Shown: positions 26,100 to 34,990, counted from the first letter of the stretch. The stretch is DNA of 64,000 nt from Atribacter laminatus (GCF_015775515.1 NZ_CP065383.1:930001-994000); one strand, 5' to 3'. A program made the numbers and translations. Notes: generated by a model from the letters alone, not told the origin.

Positions 26100-26180
26100 T
26101 TGGCAACCCGACTACCATTGCGTATTTGACGCAGTAGGTTCGTAGCTTTGCGCCCTCACCTTTCGGAGAGTTTGCCCTTT
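26100..26180 (-). ncRNA. Cyclic-di-GMP-I (GEMM) riboswitch aptamer
   Basis: Minus-strand RNA shows the GEMM layout: GGCAA/UUGCC closing stem (26172-26176 with 26102-26106), the CUCUCC-GAAA-GGUGAG hairpin with a GNRA tetraloop, the GCGCAAAGCUACG core (about 26141-26153), a second stem CUAC..GGUAG with GCGU/ACGC and a tetraloop-receptor-like CCUA..AUGG, ending in GUCGGGUUGCC. The core usually reads ACGCAAAGC, so one base differs here. It precedes the metalloprotease gene by 85 bases. Assigned from memory of the consensus; specificity for c-di-GMP versus cGAMP is not settled. Confidence 0.82.
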
Positions 26181-26289
26181 CATTCTAAAAGTTCATTTTT
26201 ACTTACTCAATTTATCGGATAAAAAAGAAGTAACTTTAGTGGATTTATTCCAATTTGATCTTGATATTTATTTTTAAAAAAGGAGATAT

Positions 26290-26640
26290 TTACTCTGTAA
26301 ATGTAGTGAGAAGTAAGTGGTGAGTAGTGAGTTGTAAAAAATTATTACCTTCATCCTGACCTTCTTCCATCAAGGGAGAAGGGACTCTGACTCGTCATTG
26401 CGAGGAACGTAGTGACGTGGCAATCTCATGAGCTTAATCTTTTTATTCCTCTCCCTTTGGCTAAAGAGAGATTAAGAGGGATTCGATTGGTTCTCAAAAA
26501 ACTCAAATCCCCCTAACCCCCTTTTCTAAAGGGGGAGATTGATTTCTGAATAGTTATTTTCATCCTCATTTGGTGCAGCTAGGTAGCATGAACGTCTATC
26601 TTTTAAACCTCAAAATAAAATATTGACGAAAAACTTCAAA
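26290..26640. repeat. Composite repeat (R3-R1a-R4-R2-R5)
   Basis: In order: GTGAGTAGTGAGTTG low-complexity, R3 (about 26362-26390), R1a (26393-26428), R4 with CTCTCCCTTTGGCTAAAGAG (about 26452-26475), R2 (about 26515-26540) and a degenerate R5 (about 26557-26605). This is the reverse orientation of the composite at 42360-42690. Confidence 0.72.
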
Positions 26641-26698
26641 ATAGAATTCTTTAATACAGTATAATTGGTATAAAAAAATAAGAATAAGGGTTCTTTGC

Positions 26699-27598
26699 AT
26701 GGAAATAATTCGTGAAACCTATACCACCTTTTCGGAAAATGCCGAATTCTTAAAAAAGATCTTTCCACAAGATGATGAAAAATACTATTATGACTTCCTT
26801 AAATATGACCCATTTTTCCACCCCAATAATATTTATTCAATCAAAAATAGAAATCAAACTATTGCAACCCTTTGGTGCCTTCCTCGTCTCTTTATAGACA
26901 GTAAAAGAACGATTCTTGCGGCTGGGATTGCTAACGTTGCGACTAATCCAAGTTTTCGAGGACAGGGATTGGCTGGTCAACTGATGGAAAAGGCTTTAAA
27001 AAAAGCCGAAGTCCAAAATTTCGAATTCATTATTTTAGTAACCAAGATTCCTGAATATTATAAAAGATGGGGATTTCAAAAGATAGGTAAATATGAGGGA
27101 GTTATTGAGCCTTCAACCACTGGCAAATACCCTATTACTTGCCAGAATATACCTTATGAAAACATACTCGATTTATATATATCTTTCTACCAGGATTTTC
27201 AGGCTATTGCTCCCCTCCGTAACTTGGCTTATATGAAGGGTATGAAGGAATGGAACCAGTGGAGTTCGATGTTTAATTATAATGGGAAAAAAGCGGATTG
27301 GTTTCTCTTGAGGAATGAAATTGGTCAATCGGCGATTTTCTATGGATTGGATAGAGAGGAAAATTTTAAGGTTTTTGAAATAATTTGGGATAAAAATATT
27401 GATAAAAAAGACTTGTTAGCGCTTCTCCATAATTGGGCTTATCAACTCGGAAAAAATATTCATCTCGATTTGCCTTTGCCGGTGATTAATTATTTAAGGT
27501 TGGAAGCCAACAAGGATGATAAAGATACTGTGATGGTTAAACCTTACGAGGATATTGATATAAATCGTCTCTATCTTCCCGTTCCAGATTATTTTTAA
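26699..27598 (+). CDS. GNAT-family N-acetyltransferase (Eis-like, two-domain)
   Basis: 299 residues. The N-terminal half is a GNAT fold with the acetyl-CoA-binding motif as IANVATNPSFRGQGLAGQLM (about 80-99; core RGQGLAG), preceded by AATLWCLPRLF-type strands and followed by PEYYKRWGFQKIG. The C-terminal half resembles the regulatory SCP2-like domain of Eis-type acetyltransferases, though I see only general beta/alpha character there. Substrate unknown. Weak ribosome site AAGGGT. It starts the plus-strand pair with a NodS-like methyltransferase. Confidence 0.82.
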   Translation: MEIIRETYTTFSENAEFLKKIFPQDDEKYYYDFLKYDPFFHPNNIYSIKNRNQTIATLWCLPRLFIDSKRTILAAGIANVATNPSFRGQGLAGQLMEKALKKAEVQNFEFIILVTKIPEYYKRWGFQKIGKYEGVIEPSTTGKYPITCQNIPYENILDLYISFYQDFQAIAPLRNLAYMKGMKEWNQWSSMFNYNGKKADWFLLRNEIGQSAIFYGLDREENFKVFEIIWDKNIDKKDLLALLHNWAYQLGKNIHLDLPLPVINYLRLEANKDDKDTVMVKPYEDIDINRLYLPVPDYF

Positions 27599-27659
27599 GA
27601 ATAAGCAATATAAAATTACTTAAATACATATGAATGAAGAAAGGAAGAACAAGTAAAAA

Positions 27660-28301
27660 ATGAAATTTAACGACCTATTGCGGCGTACCAAATCAAATTT
27701 GGAGAATTTAGGATGGAGACTGCTTACTCCCTTTCTTCAGCTTTATTTTAATGAAAAACATTTCGAAGAACTTTATAAAAAGAAACCAGATCCATGGAAT
27801 TATGAAAACTACGAATTTGAAAAAGAAAAATACCAAAAAACCCTTGAGTTAATTCCCAGTGATGTCCAAACGATTTGGGAAGTAGGATGTAGCGAAGGGT
27901 TATTTACTCAGCTTCTTTTAAGCAAAGGTAAAGAAGTTTTTGGTGTTGATATTTCGGAAACCGCTTTATTGAGAGCCCAGGAGAGATTCAAAGACTTTGG
28001 TGATAAAATTCATCTGCAAAAACTGGATATCACTCGAGAGGATATAGATGGAACCTTTGACCTGGTTTTAGCTTCGGAGATTCTCTATTACCTGGGTGGG
28101 AAAAATATTCTCTTGCCACTGGAGGAAAAGTTTTACCGCCATTTACGACCAGGAGGTTACCTTCTCCTCTGTCATTTTTATCCTTCTGGAAAAATCATCC
28201 ATGATATTTTCCGAGAGAATAACAGATTTCAAGAAGTATCTGAGAAAGTCACTCACCATCCCCACCGGGATTACATAATTACTCTTCTGAAAAGGCAGTG
28301 A
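27660..28301 (+). CDS. SAM-dependent methyltransferase (NodS-like)
   Basis: 213 residues. Class I methyltransferase with motif I IWEVGCSEGLFTQLL (about 76-90), motif II FGVDISETALLRAQERF, an acidic LASEILYYLG motif IV region and LRPGGYLLL. The N-terminal KKPDPWNYENYEFEKEKY segment is characteristic of NodS, an N-methyltransferase of glycosyl amines that acts after a PIG-L-type deacetylase. A PIG-L-type deacetylase gene sits at once downstream on the other strand, and a GNAT acetyltransferase upstream, so sugar-amine modification is a fair inference. Confidence 0.85.
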   Translation: MKFNDLLRRTKSNLENLGWRLLTPFLQLYFNEKHFEELYKKKPDPWNYENYEFEKEKYQKTLELIPSDVQTIWEVGCSEGLFTQLLLSKGKEVFGVDISETALLRAQERFKDFGDKIHLQKLDITREDIDGTFDLVLASEILYYLGGKNILLPLEEKFYRHLRPGGYLLLCHFYPSGKIIHDIFRENNRFQEVSEKVTHHPHRDYIITLLKRQ

Positions 28302-28601
28302 GTTGTGAGCAATAAACAGAAAAATTCACCCTCATCCTCACCTTCTCCCATCAAGAAAGACTGAGGGGGAGAAGGAAAAGCTATAAAGTTCTTAAGGAAG
28401 GAATATTTTTACATCATGGCGAAAAATGGAGTGACGTGGCAATCTCACAAGCCTTCTCCGTCATCCTGAGCGGTGTTTTCCCGCGTGAGGATCTCATCTT
28501 TTAAGGTTTTTTTATTCTTCATAAATATTATAAAGGATGAGATTCTCACGTCGCACACTACGCTCCTCAGAATGACTGAAAAAAGTATCCCTCATCGGTT
28601 T
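28302..28601. repeat. Intergenic repeats between methyltransferase and deacetylase genes
   Basis: Convergent gap: R3 remnant (about 28333-28375), a degenerate R1a (about 28412-28446), R1b (28461-28499, centre GCGGTGTTTTCCCGCG) and R1c (28537-28577, centre CGTCGCACACTACGCTC). Confidence 0.7.
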
Positions 28602-30038
28602 TTATTCCACATTCTCCATGATGACCATGCTCCAGGGGAGGCGGTCAAGCATTAAATTGGTGGGGATAGACGATTCGGCACAGAGGAAAAGAGATTCCGG
28701 GAAAGGACGGTGATCGAAATCGAAGGTTAAAGCCACCCACCCTCTCCCATTGGTGACTATTGGCAAAGAGGATAGATAATCACCTTGAATACGAACTGGG
28801 CGTTTTTTGTCAAAGAGCATATAACTTTCTCGAAAAACTACCTCACCCTCACTGTACCCGATCAAGAAAAAACGATACCGAACCCGTAGCGGTATACCAG
28901 AGTCATAATGAAGTTTGAGAACGATACTATTCTCTTTTCGGACAACCTCCATTTGTTTGATATCTCCACCTCCAACCAGTTTGGGGAGAGCAAACTCGCC
29001 TCTTTCATCTAAAATTGTTGCCTTTCCATTTTGAGGTAGATAATAATCAGTATCGATAGCATAAACCTCATTGATTTTGACAAAGGCCAGAAGAGATTCT
29101 CTAATTTCCTTTTGGCTCTGATATTGATCAAGAGCCTTCTTTTTGCTACTGATTTCTTCCTGAGTTAGTTCAAAACCAGTCCATTGGCGAGTTGACATTA
29201 ATTGAGAAGGAGGGTAAAGCCGGAGATGAGGTGCATACCCCCAGAGTGGAGGCCATTTCATTCGGCCGAAATGGACCAGATAGAGATAGATTTTGGCATC
29301 ATCAATCCAGCTGGAACCTTTTTGCCGTAGACGCTCAAAAGCTTCCTTAACGAAATTATAATTAGCCCGATGATCAGTATGGAGGTCCGAAGCGTGAGGA
29401 AGATAAATAGTTTGAGGCTGGAAGGTTTCCAAAATATCCTGTATGTCACTTATGACCTGATCACCACAGTAAGATGCTGAAAGGGTATAACTTGATAAAT
29501 AGGGCGATTTGTCGGTTTGAGTATAGGGCGAACGGAAACTATGTTCATAATCTCGATAAATCCACCACATTCTCTCTAAACCGCGATCAGGATACCCTAA
29601 AAAAATGACGTTTTCTTTCGCTAACCCCAAAATTGCAGTTGCTTCTAAGGCTTCTTTTTGACGGAGGTAACCAAGGGTCACACCTTTAGGAGAATCTTTG
29701 GATGTATGGATCATTTCATAATCATTACCAAAGCTATCTCCCGAAGTAACAAAAACCACCTTTACGGTTTTCCCTTGAGAGAGTGCTTTTTGAATGGTTC
29801 CCCCACAGCTTAAAGTTTCATCATCGGGATGAGGGGCAAAAATGAGAATCCGCTCGGAATCTTCAATCAAGGGTTCAATTAGTTTGGTGTAGACTTTAGA
29901 ATAAACGCGAAAAAAAGGAGAAAAAACCGAATTAAAAGGAAGGATTTTAACCAGAAAGAATGAACCGATTAAGATGCAGATCATTGTTATGACCGCTTTG
30001 ACGACTCGACGTAAACGACTCTTCGGCTTTCCACTCAT
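28602..30038 (-). CDS. PIG-L/LmbE-family deacetylase, membrane anchored
   Basis: 478 residues. A basic N-terminus and single transmembrane segment (about 10-32) precede the PIG-L domain. The zinc site is visible as FAPHPDDETLSCGG (about 68-82) and LPHASDLHTDHRANY. After the catalytic half there is a beta-rich C-terminal domain of about 150 residues (from KLVGGGDIKQMEV). Such enzymes remove acetyl groups from N-acetylglucosamine-type sugars. The anchor topology would place the domain outside the cytoplasm. Works plausibly with the neighbouring NodS-like methyltransferase. Start at 30038. Confidence 0.85.
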   Translation of the reverse strand: MSGKPKSRLRRVVKAVITMICILIGSFFLVKILPFNSVFSPFFRVYSKVYTKLIEPLIEDSERILIFAPHPDDETLSCGGTIQKALSQGKTVKVVFVTSGDSFGNDYEMIHTSKDSPKGVTLGYLRQKEALEATAILGLAKENVIFLGYPDRGLERMWWIYRDYEHSFRSPYTQTDKSPYLSSYTLSASYCGDQVISDIQDILETFQPQTIYLPHASDLHTDHRANYNFVKEAFERLRQKGSSWIDDAKIYLYLVHFGRMKWPPLWGYAPHLRLYPPSQLMSTRQWTGFELTQEEISSKKKALDQYQSQKEIRESLLAFVKINEVYAIDTDYYLPQNGKATILDERGEFALPKLVGGGDIKQMEVVRKENSIVLKLHYDSGIPLRVRYRFFLIGYSEGEVVFRESYMLFDKKRPVRIQGDYLSSLPIVTNGRGWVALTFDFDHRPFPESLFLCAESSIPTNLMLDRLPWSMVIMENVE

Positions 30039-30157
30039 TGGTTTATAGCTTCAATGTTCAGCATGGAAAAAATTATAGCATGTAAAAAAACTGAGATAAA
30101 CAAACGTACTTGAAAAAAATCTATAATCGGAGGTTAAATATAATCTTGATAAAAGAT

Positions 30158-30610
30158 TTAACTGGCTAACGGAGCTGTATCAAGTAGCCAGATTTCATTA
30201 ATTTTCTTGAGAGCAAATTCACCATTAAAGGTTGGTGAAGACATTTCGTCAAACCCGATCAATCGGAATGAATAATTCAAATTAACCTTTGCCGAATCAC
30301 CGTTTATGGTTATGGATTTTATTTCATAAGAATATACATATTGAGTATTTTTTTGTTCAGCTATGGGGACTTTGTTATCAAAGAACATATTTGTTGCTTC
30401 ATAAGCTGCTTCATTAGGAATCGTGCAACTCAATGCATTTTCTCGATCGACATTATTGATCGCCTGGAAGTACTGTTTGATGACCTGGGTAATCAAGCCT
30501 CCATCAGTTGTCGGAACAAATGAAGTACAGCCGGGAATAAGAAAAAGTATTAAAAGAAAGCCCATGATTGAAGTAAAATAGCATTTTTTTTCATAAATTT
30601 TTATGCTCAT
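30158..30610 (-). CDS. Small lipoprotein with NTF2-like fold
   Basis: 150 residues. Start ATG 30610 after GGAGGG. Signal with lipobox LIPGC at about residue 28. The mature part (VIKQYFQAINNVDRENALS ... FALKKINEIWLLDTAPLAS) follows the helix-then-strand pattern of NTF2-like secreted domains (DUF4878 type), usually ligand-binding or structural. No catalytic residues stand out. Monocistronic. Confidence 0.65.
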   Translation of the reverse strand: MSIKIYEKKCYFTSIMGFLLILFLIPGCTSFVPTTDGGLITQVIKQYFQAINNVDRENALSCTIPNEAAYEATNMFFDNKVPIAEQKNTQYVYSYEIKSITINGDSAKVNLNYSFRLIGFDEMSSPTFNGEFALKKINEIWLLDTAPLAS

Positions 30611-30682
30611 AATTGACCCTCCGTGAATGAGATTTTTACTGGTTATTTTAATAAAGAGCTTGCTTTTTTGTGGATATCCATT

Positions 30683-30714
30683 GCAATAAAAGAGTTGTTT
30701 TGCTCTTTTATTGG
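30683..30714 (-). terminator. Possible weak hairpin terminator downstream of lipoprotein 30809-31351
   Basis: AATAAAAGAG and CTCTTTTATT form a perfect 10-bp AT-rich stem with an 8-base loop. There is no separate T-run, so termination is uncertain. Confidence 0.35.
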
Positions 30715-30808
30715 TCTTGGCTTTTTTGTTTTTTAAAACAAAAATTTAATTTTTCCCCACTCTTTCTTAGTATTATTCTCTTCTTTGCTTTTAACCATGT
30801 TTATTAAA

Positions 30809-31351
30809 TTAGTACAAAGGACAGGATGTTGAAGAAGTTGGACAAGAAGGAGGATAAATAATATCACAGGTTATATCACTATACCCACAACACCAGTTAG
30901 AATAGACATCAGAAATAGCACATAGATTAGACAATCGCCATTGTATTGGATAACTTTCCGAATGGGAGATATTAACAAATAGAATTATTTTTTTACCCTC
31001 TAATACGACTTTAGCCACATCACCAAAGACTTCACCATCTGGATAGGGGATGCTTACTTTCCAATTACACGGATTGAAAATGCAGCCACTGCTGGTTTCA
31101 TCGATTTCTTCATCAAAGTTTATGAATACCATGAGATTGGCGTCATAATCAGGACTATAAATAGCCATAGCTGTTGTGGATTGTATTTCGGGACAATCGA
31201 TGTCAATTGTTTGTGGGGCTATAGTTTCAGGTGTTGGAGTAATAGGTGGGGTTGTGGTTGGTTGAGATAAAAAGGGCAATTCACAACCGGGAATTAAAAT
31301 TAAAAAAGAAAAAAACAGAAGACATAAAAATATTTTGATTTGGACGTTCAT
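30809..31351 (-). CDS. Cys-rich lipoprotein, paralogue of 31511-32362
   Basis: 180 residues. Lipobox LIPGC near residue 23, followed by a Pro/Thr linker and a beta-rich domain. The region NLMVFINFDEEIDETSSGC and WRLSNLCAISDVYSNWCCGY match FKIVITFDENIDPLASSC and WELSGGCVVSDELGNWCCGF in the next gene upstream, so the two are paralogues with aligned cysteines. The FDExID pattern recalls SbsA-type Ig-like domains of surface proteins. No enzymatic motif. Not closely similar to any family I can name. Confidence 0.6.
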   Translation of the reverse strand: MNVQIKIFLCLLFFSFLILIPGCELPFLSQPTTTPPITPTPETIAPQTIDIDCPEIQSTTAMAIYSPDYDANLMVFINFDEEIDETSSGCIFNPCNWKVSIPYPDGEVFGDVAKVVLEGKKIILFVNISHSESYPIQWRLSNLCAISDVYSNWCCGYSDITCDIIYPPSCPTSSTSCPLY

Positions 31352-31461
31352 AAAAATTACTCCAATATTTTATGATTGTTTTAGAAAATGGCTCTTAATT
31401 AATCAGGAGCAAAAATGAAACAAAATGAAAGTACGAACTTAAAAGTTTAATGAATAAAAAA

Positions 31462-31490
31462 AACCTGGGTTTCAAAACCCAGGTTTTTTT
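31462..31490 (-). terminator. Bidirectional intrinsic terminator
   Basis: AACCTGGGTTT pairs with AAACCCAGGTT, flanked by A-runs and T-runs on both sides (AAAAAAAA upstream, TTTTTTT downstream), so it can stop transcription on either strand. It lies 20 bases beyond the stop of the Cys-rich lipoprotein gene. Confidence 0.88.
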
Positions 31491-31510
31491 GATAAAAAGC
31501 TAAGCAAACC

Positions 31511-32362
31511 TTACAAGCAAGCAGATGATCCGATTGGGCAAGGTTCACAGGTTTCACAGATCGGTTCTACACAGCAATCCGAACCGCTGAAACCACAGCA
31601 CCAATTTCCAAGTTCGTCACTGACAACACAGCCACCACTGAGTTCCCAAACAATTTCATCTGCAACGGTTGGAGCCGCAACTAAGCCGTACGGAGCTGCT
31701 GTTCTTAGACCATTAACAGTATTTGCGTAGCAAGCAGCTTCTTCAAGGTTGCAAATTAAACCACAGAAGTAATAATCAAATACTACTGGTTCACAAGTAT
31801 TGCACCAATCAGGAATTTCTCTTGTTCCACATTCAAGAACAGAAGCATCTACGATGATTTTATTGCCATCAACTTCAACATTATATGGAGATGCAATAAG
31901 TTCACTTACAAGACGTCCTGAATTTTTAACTTTGATTGTCCAGTTAGAAGGATTGTAAACACATGAACTTGCTAATGGGTCGATGTTTTCGTCAAAAGTG
32001 ATAACGATCTTGAAAGTACCAGTACTTGCATCACATGTTGGCACTACACCTTCTTCACCGATTTCGCACCAACAGTTTGAATAAACATTACCAGTTACTG
32101 TTTCTCCATTGCATGCAGCACATGGATCAGGATTAGAACAAGTTCCACAGGCGGTACAACCGCTATCACACCCTGTAGCATCATAAGTTGTGTATACATC
32201 AGTGCTGACTACTTTCGGGCAATCGGCATCGGTTGGTGGTGTGGTTGGTTGTGTGGTTGGAGTTGGAGTTGGGGTTGGGGTTGGTTTCGGCGCACAACCG
32301 GCGATGACAAACATGGCGATTAAAGCTGCAAGTGCTAAAAGAATCCATAAATTCTTTTTCAT
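31511..32362 (-). CDS. Cys-rich lipoprotein with Ig-like domain (27 cysteines)
   Basis: 283 residues from ATG 32362 behind AAGGAGG. Lipobox VIAGC at about residue 23, a Thr/Pro linker, an N-terminal Cys cluster (GCDSGCTACGTCSNPDPCAA), an Ig-like domain (FKIVITFDENIDP) and a C-terminal Cys cluster (FSGSDCCVEPICETCEPC). I count 27 Cys in 283 residues, far above its neighbours. Pattern of paired Cys suggests a disulfide-stabilised or metal-binding exported protein. Its paralogue lies at 30809-31351. A long, highly structured untranslated leader (32398-32605) precedes it. Confidence 0.65.
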   Translation of the reverse strand: MKKNLWILLALAALIAMFVIAGCAPKPTPTPTPTPTTQPTTPPTDADCPKVVSTDVYTTYDATGCDSGCTACGTCSNPDPCAACNGETVTGNVYSNCWCEIGEEGVVPTCDASTGTFKIVITFDENIDPLASSCVYNPSNWTIKVKNSGRLVSELIASPYNVEVDGNKIIVDASVLECGTREIPDWCNTCEPVVFDYYFCGLICNLEEAACYANTVNGLRTAAPYGLVAAPTVADEIVWELSGGCVVSDELGNWCCGFSGSDCCVEPICETCEPCPIGSSACL

Positions 32363-32397
32363 TTGGTTTGAAAACCTCCTTCAAATTTGTATTTCGA

Positions 32398-32605
32398 AGT
32401 AACGAAATATTGGGAAACCTCTCGGAATAAGCCTTCTCCTCGGTTGAGGCGGAGGAGCTTTCCTAAGTTTCGCTCCACCCGGCTTACCAGACGATCCTAA
32501 CACCAAACGGGCAAATAAGTGCTGATAATTCGCTTCTTACCCTTCCCTGTCGACCTCAGGGTTACTTGAGTTGCTCACGTCCTTCCCCACAAGTGATTCA
32601 ATTAT
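32398..32605 (-). ncRNA. Structured 5' leader RNA upstream of Cys-rich lipoprotein, class unknown
   Basis: Roughly 200 bases of GC-rich, hairpin-dense sequence on the minus strand. Stems that can be read: ACUUG/CAAGU (about 32564-32594), ACCCU/AGGGAAGGGU (32539-32562), AGCAC/GGUGUU (about 32500-32524), GGAGC/GCUCC (about 32454-32476), and a long-range GGUAAGCC/GGCUUAUU pair (32480-32488 with 32426-32433). Loop and linker stretches are purine rich (GGUAAGAAGCGAA, GGAGCGAAACUUAGGAAA), as in riboswitch cores. I compared it by memory with cobalamin, c-di-AMP, lysine, RNase P and SRP RNAs and found no match. Confidence 0.5.
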
Positions 32606-32659
32606 ATACTACGAAAGGGAGAAAGGAAAGTTTCAAGAGAAAATAATTTATTCAGGTAA

Positions 32660-32780
32660 AATAATGAAATTTTTAAAAGATAGACCTTCATAACACTTTA
32701 TGAAACCAGATAAGAATGAAATACTGGAATTCGACATGCCATGGCATGTCGCTGTGCTATAGAATGATGCTACATACAAT
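32660..32780. repeat. R5 and R6 repeats
   Basis: Degenerate R5 (about 32675-32722) whose centre is TTCATAACACTTTATGAA, then a perfect R6 palindrome (32732-32751). They abut the stop of the next minus-strand gene. Confidence 0.7.
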
Positions 32781-33350
32781 TCACTTCTTGAAAGGCAGGT
32801 TAAAACTGGCTTTTTTATCGGAAAATTTATCACGACAAATGATTTCTACGATATAGTCTCCCGGTTCAAGGTCGAAGTCAAGTGTGGTGACTAAAAAGAC
32901 CTCAAAAACCGGGCTGGAGGTTACATAGCGGAAATCAGAAAAAGCTTCCTGACCACCAATGAAGTTACCTTCGGTGCCATAAACGTTAAAATCTACGGTG
33001 AAATAAATATGGAAAGCTCCACCCTCTTCACGGATAGTATAATTTTTTGGTTCAACATAAACAAATAAGCTTTCATCAGCGGCAAAGAAGTTGGAGAGCC
33101 TTTTGGTATAATAGCCGTAACTTTGGGCCTCCCCATCGGTAAAAACCGGGTTGACCATTTTCATCGGAGCTTCATTCCAGAGCAACAAGCGGGCTTTTTC
33201 AAGGGCTTCCTGTGATGCGTTGAGGTCGCCGGCTTGATAAGAGCTGAGGGCTGATTGAAGTAATTCTTCTTCGTTCTGAGCCAAAGCCGTAAGAGAAAAA
33301 AGGAAAATCATTGAAATTAAAACTAATGAAATAACAGAAGTTTTTTTCAT
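32781..33350 (-). CDS. Exported protein, unknown function
   Basis: 189 residues with a signal peptide (about 1-24, ending ALAQ) and a short helical N-terminal segment LLQSALSSYQAGDLNASQEA resembling a single TPR-like helix pair, then a beta-sandwich (FVYVEPKNYTIREEGGAFHI, DFDLEPGDYIVEIICRDK). Start ATG 33350 behind AAAGGAGG. I do not know the family. Divergent from a GNAT gene. Confidence 0.6.
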   Translation of the reverse strand: MKKTSVISLVLISMIFLFSLTALAQNEEELLQSALSSYQAGDLNASQEALEKARLLLWNEAPMKMVNPVFTDGEAQSYGYYTKRLSNFFAADESLFVYVEPKNYTIREEGGAFHIYFTVDFNVYGTEGNFIGGQEAFSDFRYVTSSPVFEVFLVTTLDFDLEPGDYIVEIICRDKFSDKKASFNLPFKK

Positions 33351-33502
33351 TTTTTCCTCCTTTTATATATGGGATCATGAATATATTATAGGGGAAAGTT
33401 ATATCTCAGGCTATAAGAGGACACAGAAAAAAAGAAAAAATACAGGATTTAGACGATTGGCATTGTATTTTTTTTAAAAAAAAGAATACAATATTCTGCG
33501 AT

Positions 33503-34003
33503 ATGGACAAAAAAACGATAATCATACGAAATGCCCGGGTTGATGACCTTCCCGGGATAACTGAAATTTATAACGAGGCTGTAGTTAACACTTTCTCGAC
33601 TTTTCATCTCTATCCAAGGTCGCTTGATGACCAGAAGAAATGGTTTGAAAAACATGGAGAAAAATACCCTCTTCTTATTGCTGAGGAAGATGAATCAATA
33701 GTTGCTTGGGCGAGTCTTTCTCCTTATTCGGAAAGGGAAGGTTATCAATATACTGTTTCCGATTCAATTTATGTCCGCCAGGGATATCGGCAAAGAGGAA
33801 TTGGATATGACCTGCTTCATGGTCTGGTCAGTGAAGCACAAGCCTTAAAATACCATTCCATAATAGCTACCATTGCCAGGGTGAATATTCCCAGTATAAA
33901 GCTTCATGAAAAACTAGGCTTTGTTTGTCGTGGGATTCTGCCCGAAGCTGGATATAAATTTAGTAAATGGGTCGATATCTGTATTTATCAGAAAATATTG
34001 TGA
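33503..34003 (+). CDS. GNAT-family N-acetyltransferase (phosphinothricin acetyltransferase-like)
   Basis: 166 residues, the usual length of the PAT group. Features: IRNARVDDLPGITEIYNEAV at the start, VAWASLSPYSERE, the acetyl-CoA loop VRQGYRQRGIGYDLLHGL (about 90-107) and SIKLHEKLGFVCRGILPEAG with the terminal YKFSKWVDICIYQ. These motifs are shared with PAT and with acyltransferases acting on amino-acid derivatives, so resistance function should not be assumed. Ribosome site weak. Divergent from 33350. Confidence 0.88.
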   Translation: MDKKTIIIRNARVDDLPGITEIYNEAVVNTFSTFHLYPRSLDDQKKWFEKHGEKYPLLIAEEDESIVAWASLSPYSEREGYQYTVSDSIYVRQGYRQRGIGYDLLHGLVSEAQALKYHSIIATIARVNIPSIKLHEKLGFVCRGILPEAGYKFSKWVDICIYQKIL

Positions 34004-34019
34004 TTAGAAAAACCTCACC

Positions 34020-34900
34020 GAACATGAATCTGATATAAAAGCCTACAAGCATATTGAATCAATCCCCCAAAAAAAATTTTTAATGTAACGACATGCCATG
34101 GCATGTCGAATTCGCCTTCATCTCAGCCTAATTCCATTACTTTTTTATTTTCCTCTCCCCTGGTGGGAGAGGATTAAGGTGAGGGGGAAATTGGATATTG
34201 CCTTCATGTCATAATTTTAAAAATACCAAACTTGGATTTCAATCCAGACTCTCACCCTCATCCTTACCTTCTCCCATTAAGGGAGAAGGAACTTTGAGTC
34301 GTCATTGCGAGACCTGATTTTTTGAGGTCGTGGCAATCTCATGATTCATCTTTTATTATTTGTAGGAATTAGAAATTGTGGAATCGGAATGAATGAGATT
34401 CTTATAATATTTGGCAAAAAAACACCGGACTCCTCAGAATAACGAATTAGCTAAATGAGATTGCCACGTCACTTCGTTCCTCGCAATGACGGAGTAGTAA
34501 CAACTCAAATCCCCCTCACCCCCTTTTCTAAAGGGGGAAATTCATTGCTAAATAGCTATTTTTATTGTTATCTATTCTGAAAATACACTAATTAATATTT
34601 AAAAAGTCGTCATCCTGAGCCCTCGTTTTTGAGGGCGTGAGGATCTCATCCTTTTAAGTTTTTTTATTCTTTACAAATACTTTAAAAGATGGGATTCTTA
34701 CGTCGCATAATACGCTCCTCAGAATGACAGAGTAATGAGATTGCCAGGTCGCTTTACTCCTCATAAAGACGGATTAAATAGGTATTTTCATCCTCATCTG
34801 GTGCTGCGAAAGCAGCATGAGGGTCTATTCTGAAAATCTACGGGCATAAAAAACCAAGCCCCTACAAAAGATAATTATTTACGGCAGAGAGGCATTTATT
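34020..34900. repeat. Large repeat mosaic (R7, R6, R8, R3, R1a, R1c, R2, R1b, R5)
   Basis: No gene in this 980-base gap. Order: reversed R7 (about 34030-34085), perfect R6 (34089-34108), R8 (about 34151-34190), R3 (about 34265-34292), R1a (34302-34341, centre GACCTGATTTTTTGAGGTC), degenerate R1c (about 34403-34440), R1a (34456-34492), R2 (about 34515-34545), R1b (34609-34650), R1c (34687-34728), degenerate R1a (34737-34772), R5 (34782-34836, centre GCTGCGAAAGCAGC), R7 remnant (about 34850-34900). The densest repeat block in the window. Confidence 0.75.
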
Positions 34901-34990
34901 TTGCCCGTTAAAGTGTGAACTGCTTATTTATCACTCACTTGGTTTTAAGGTATAATAAATATTGATAGAAAGGCAAGGGAGGTGTATAGA

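Noticed and set aside
32398-32605. RNase P, SRP, cobalamin or c-di-AMP RNA identity for the structured leader
   Set aside because: Key conserved words of those classes (GCCACTG, ydaO GGGGGACC, RNase P GAGGAAAGUCC, SRP GGUCAGGUCCGGAAGG) are absent.
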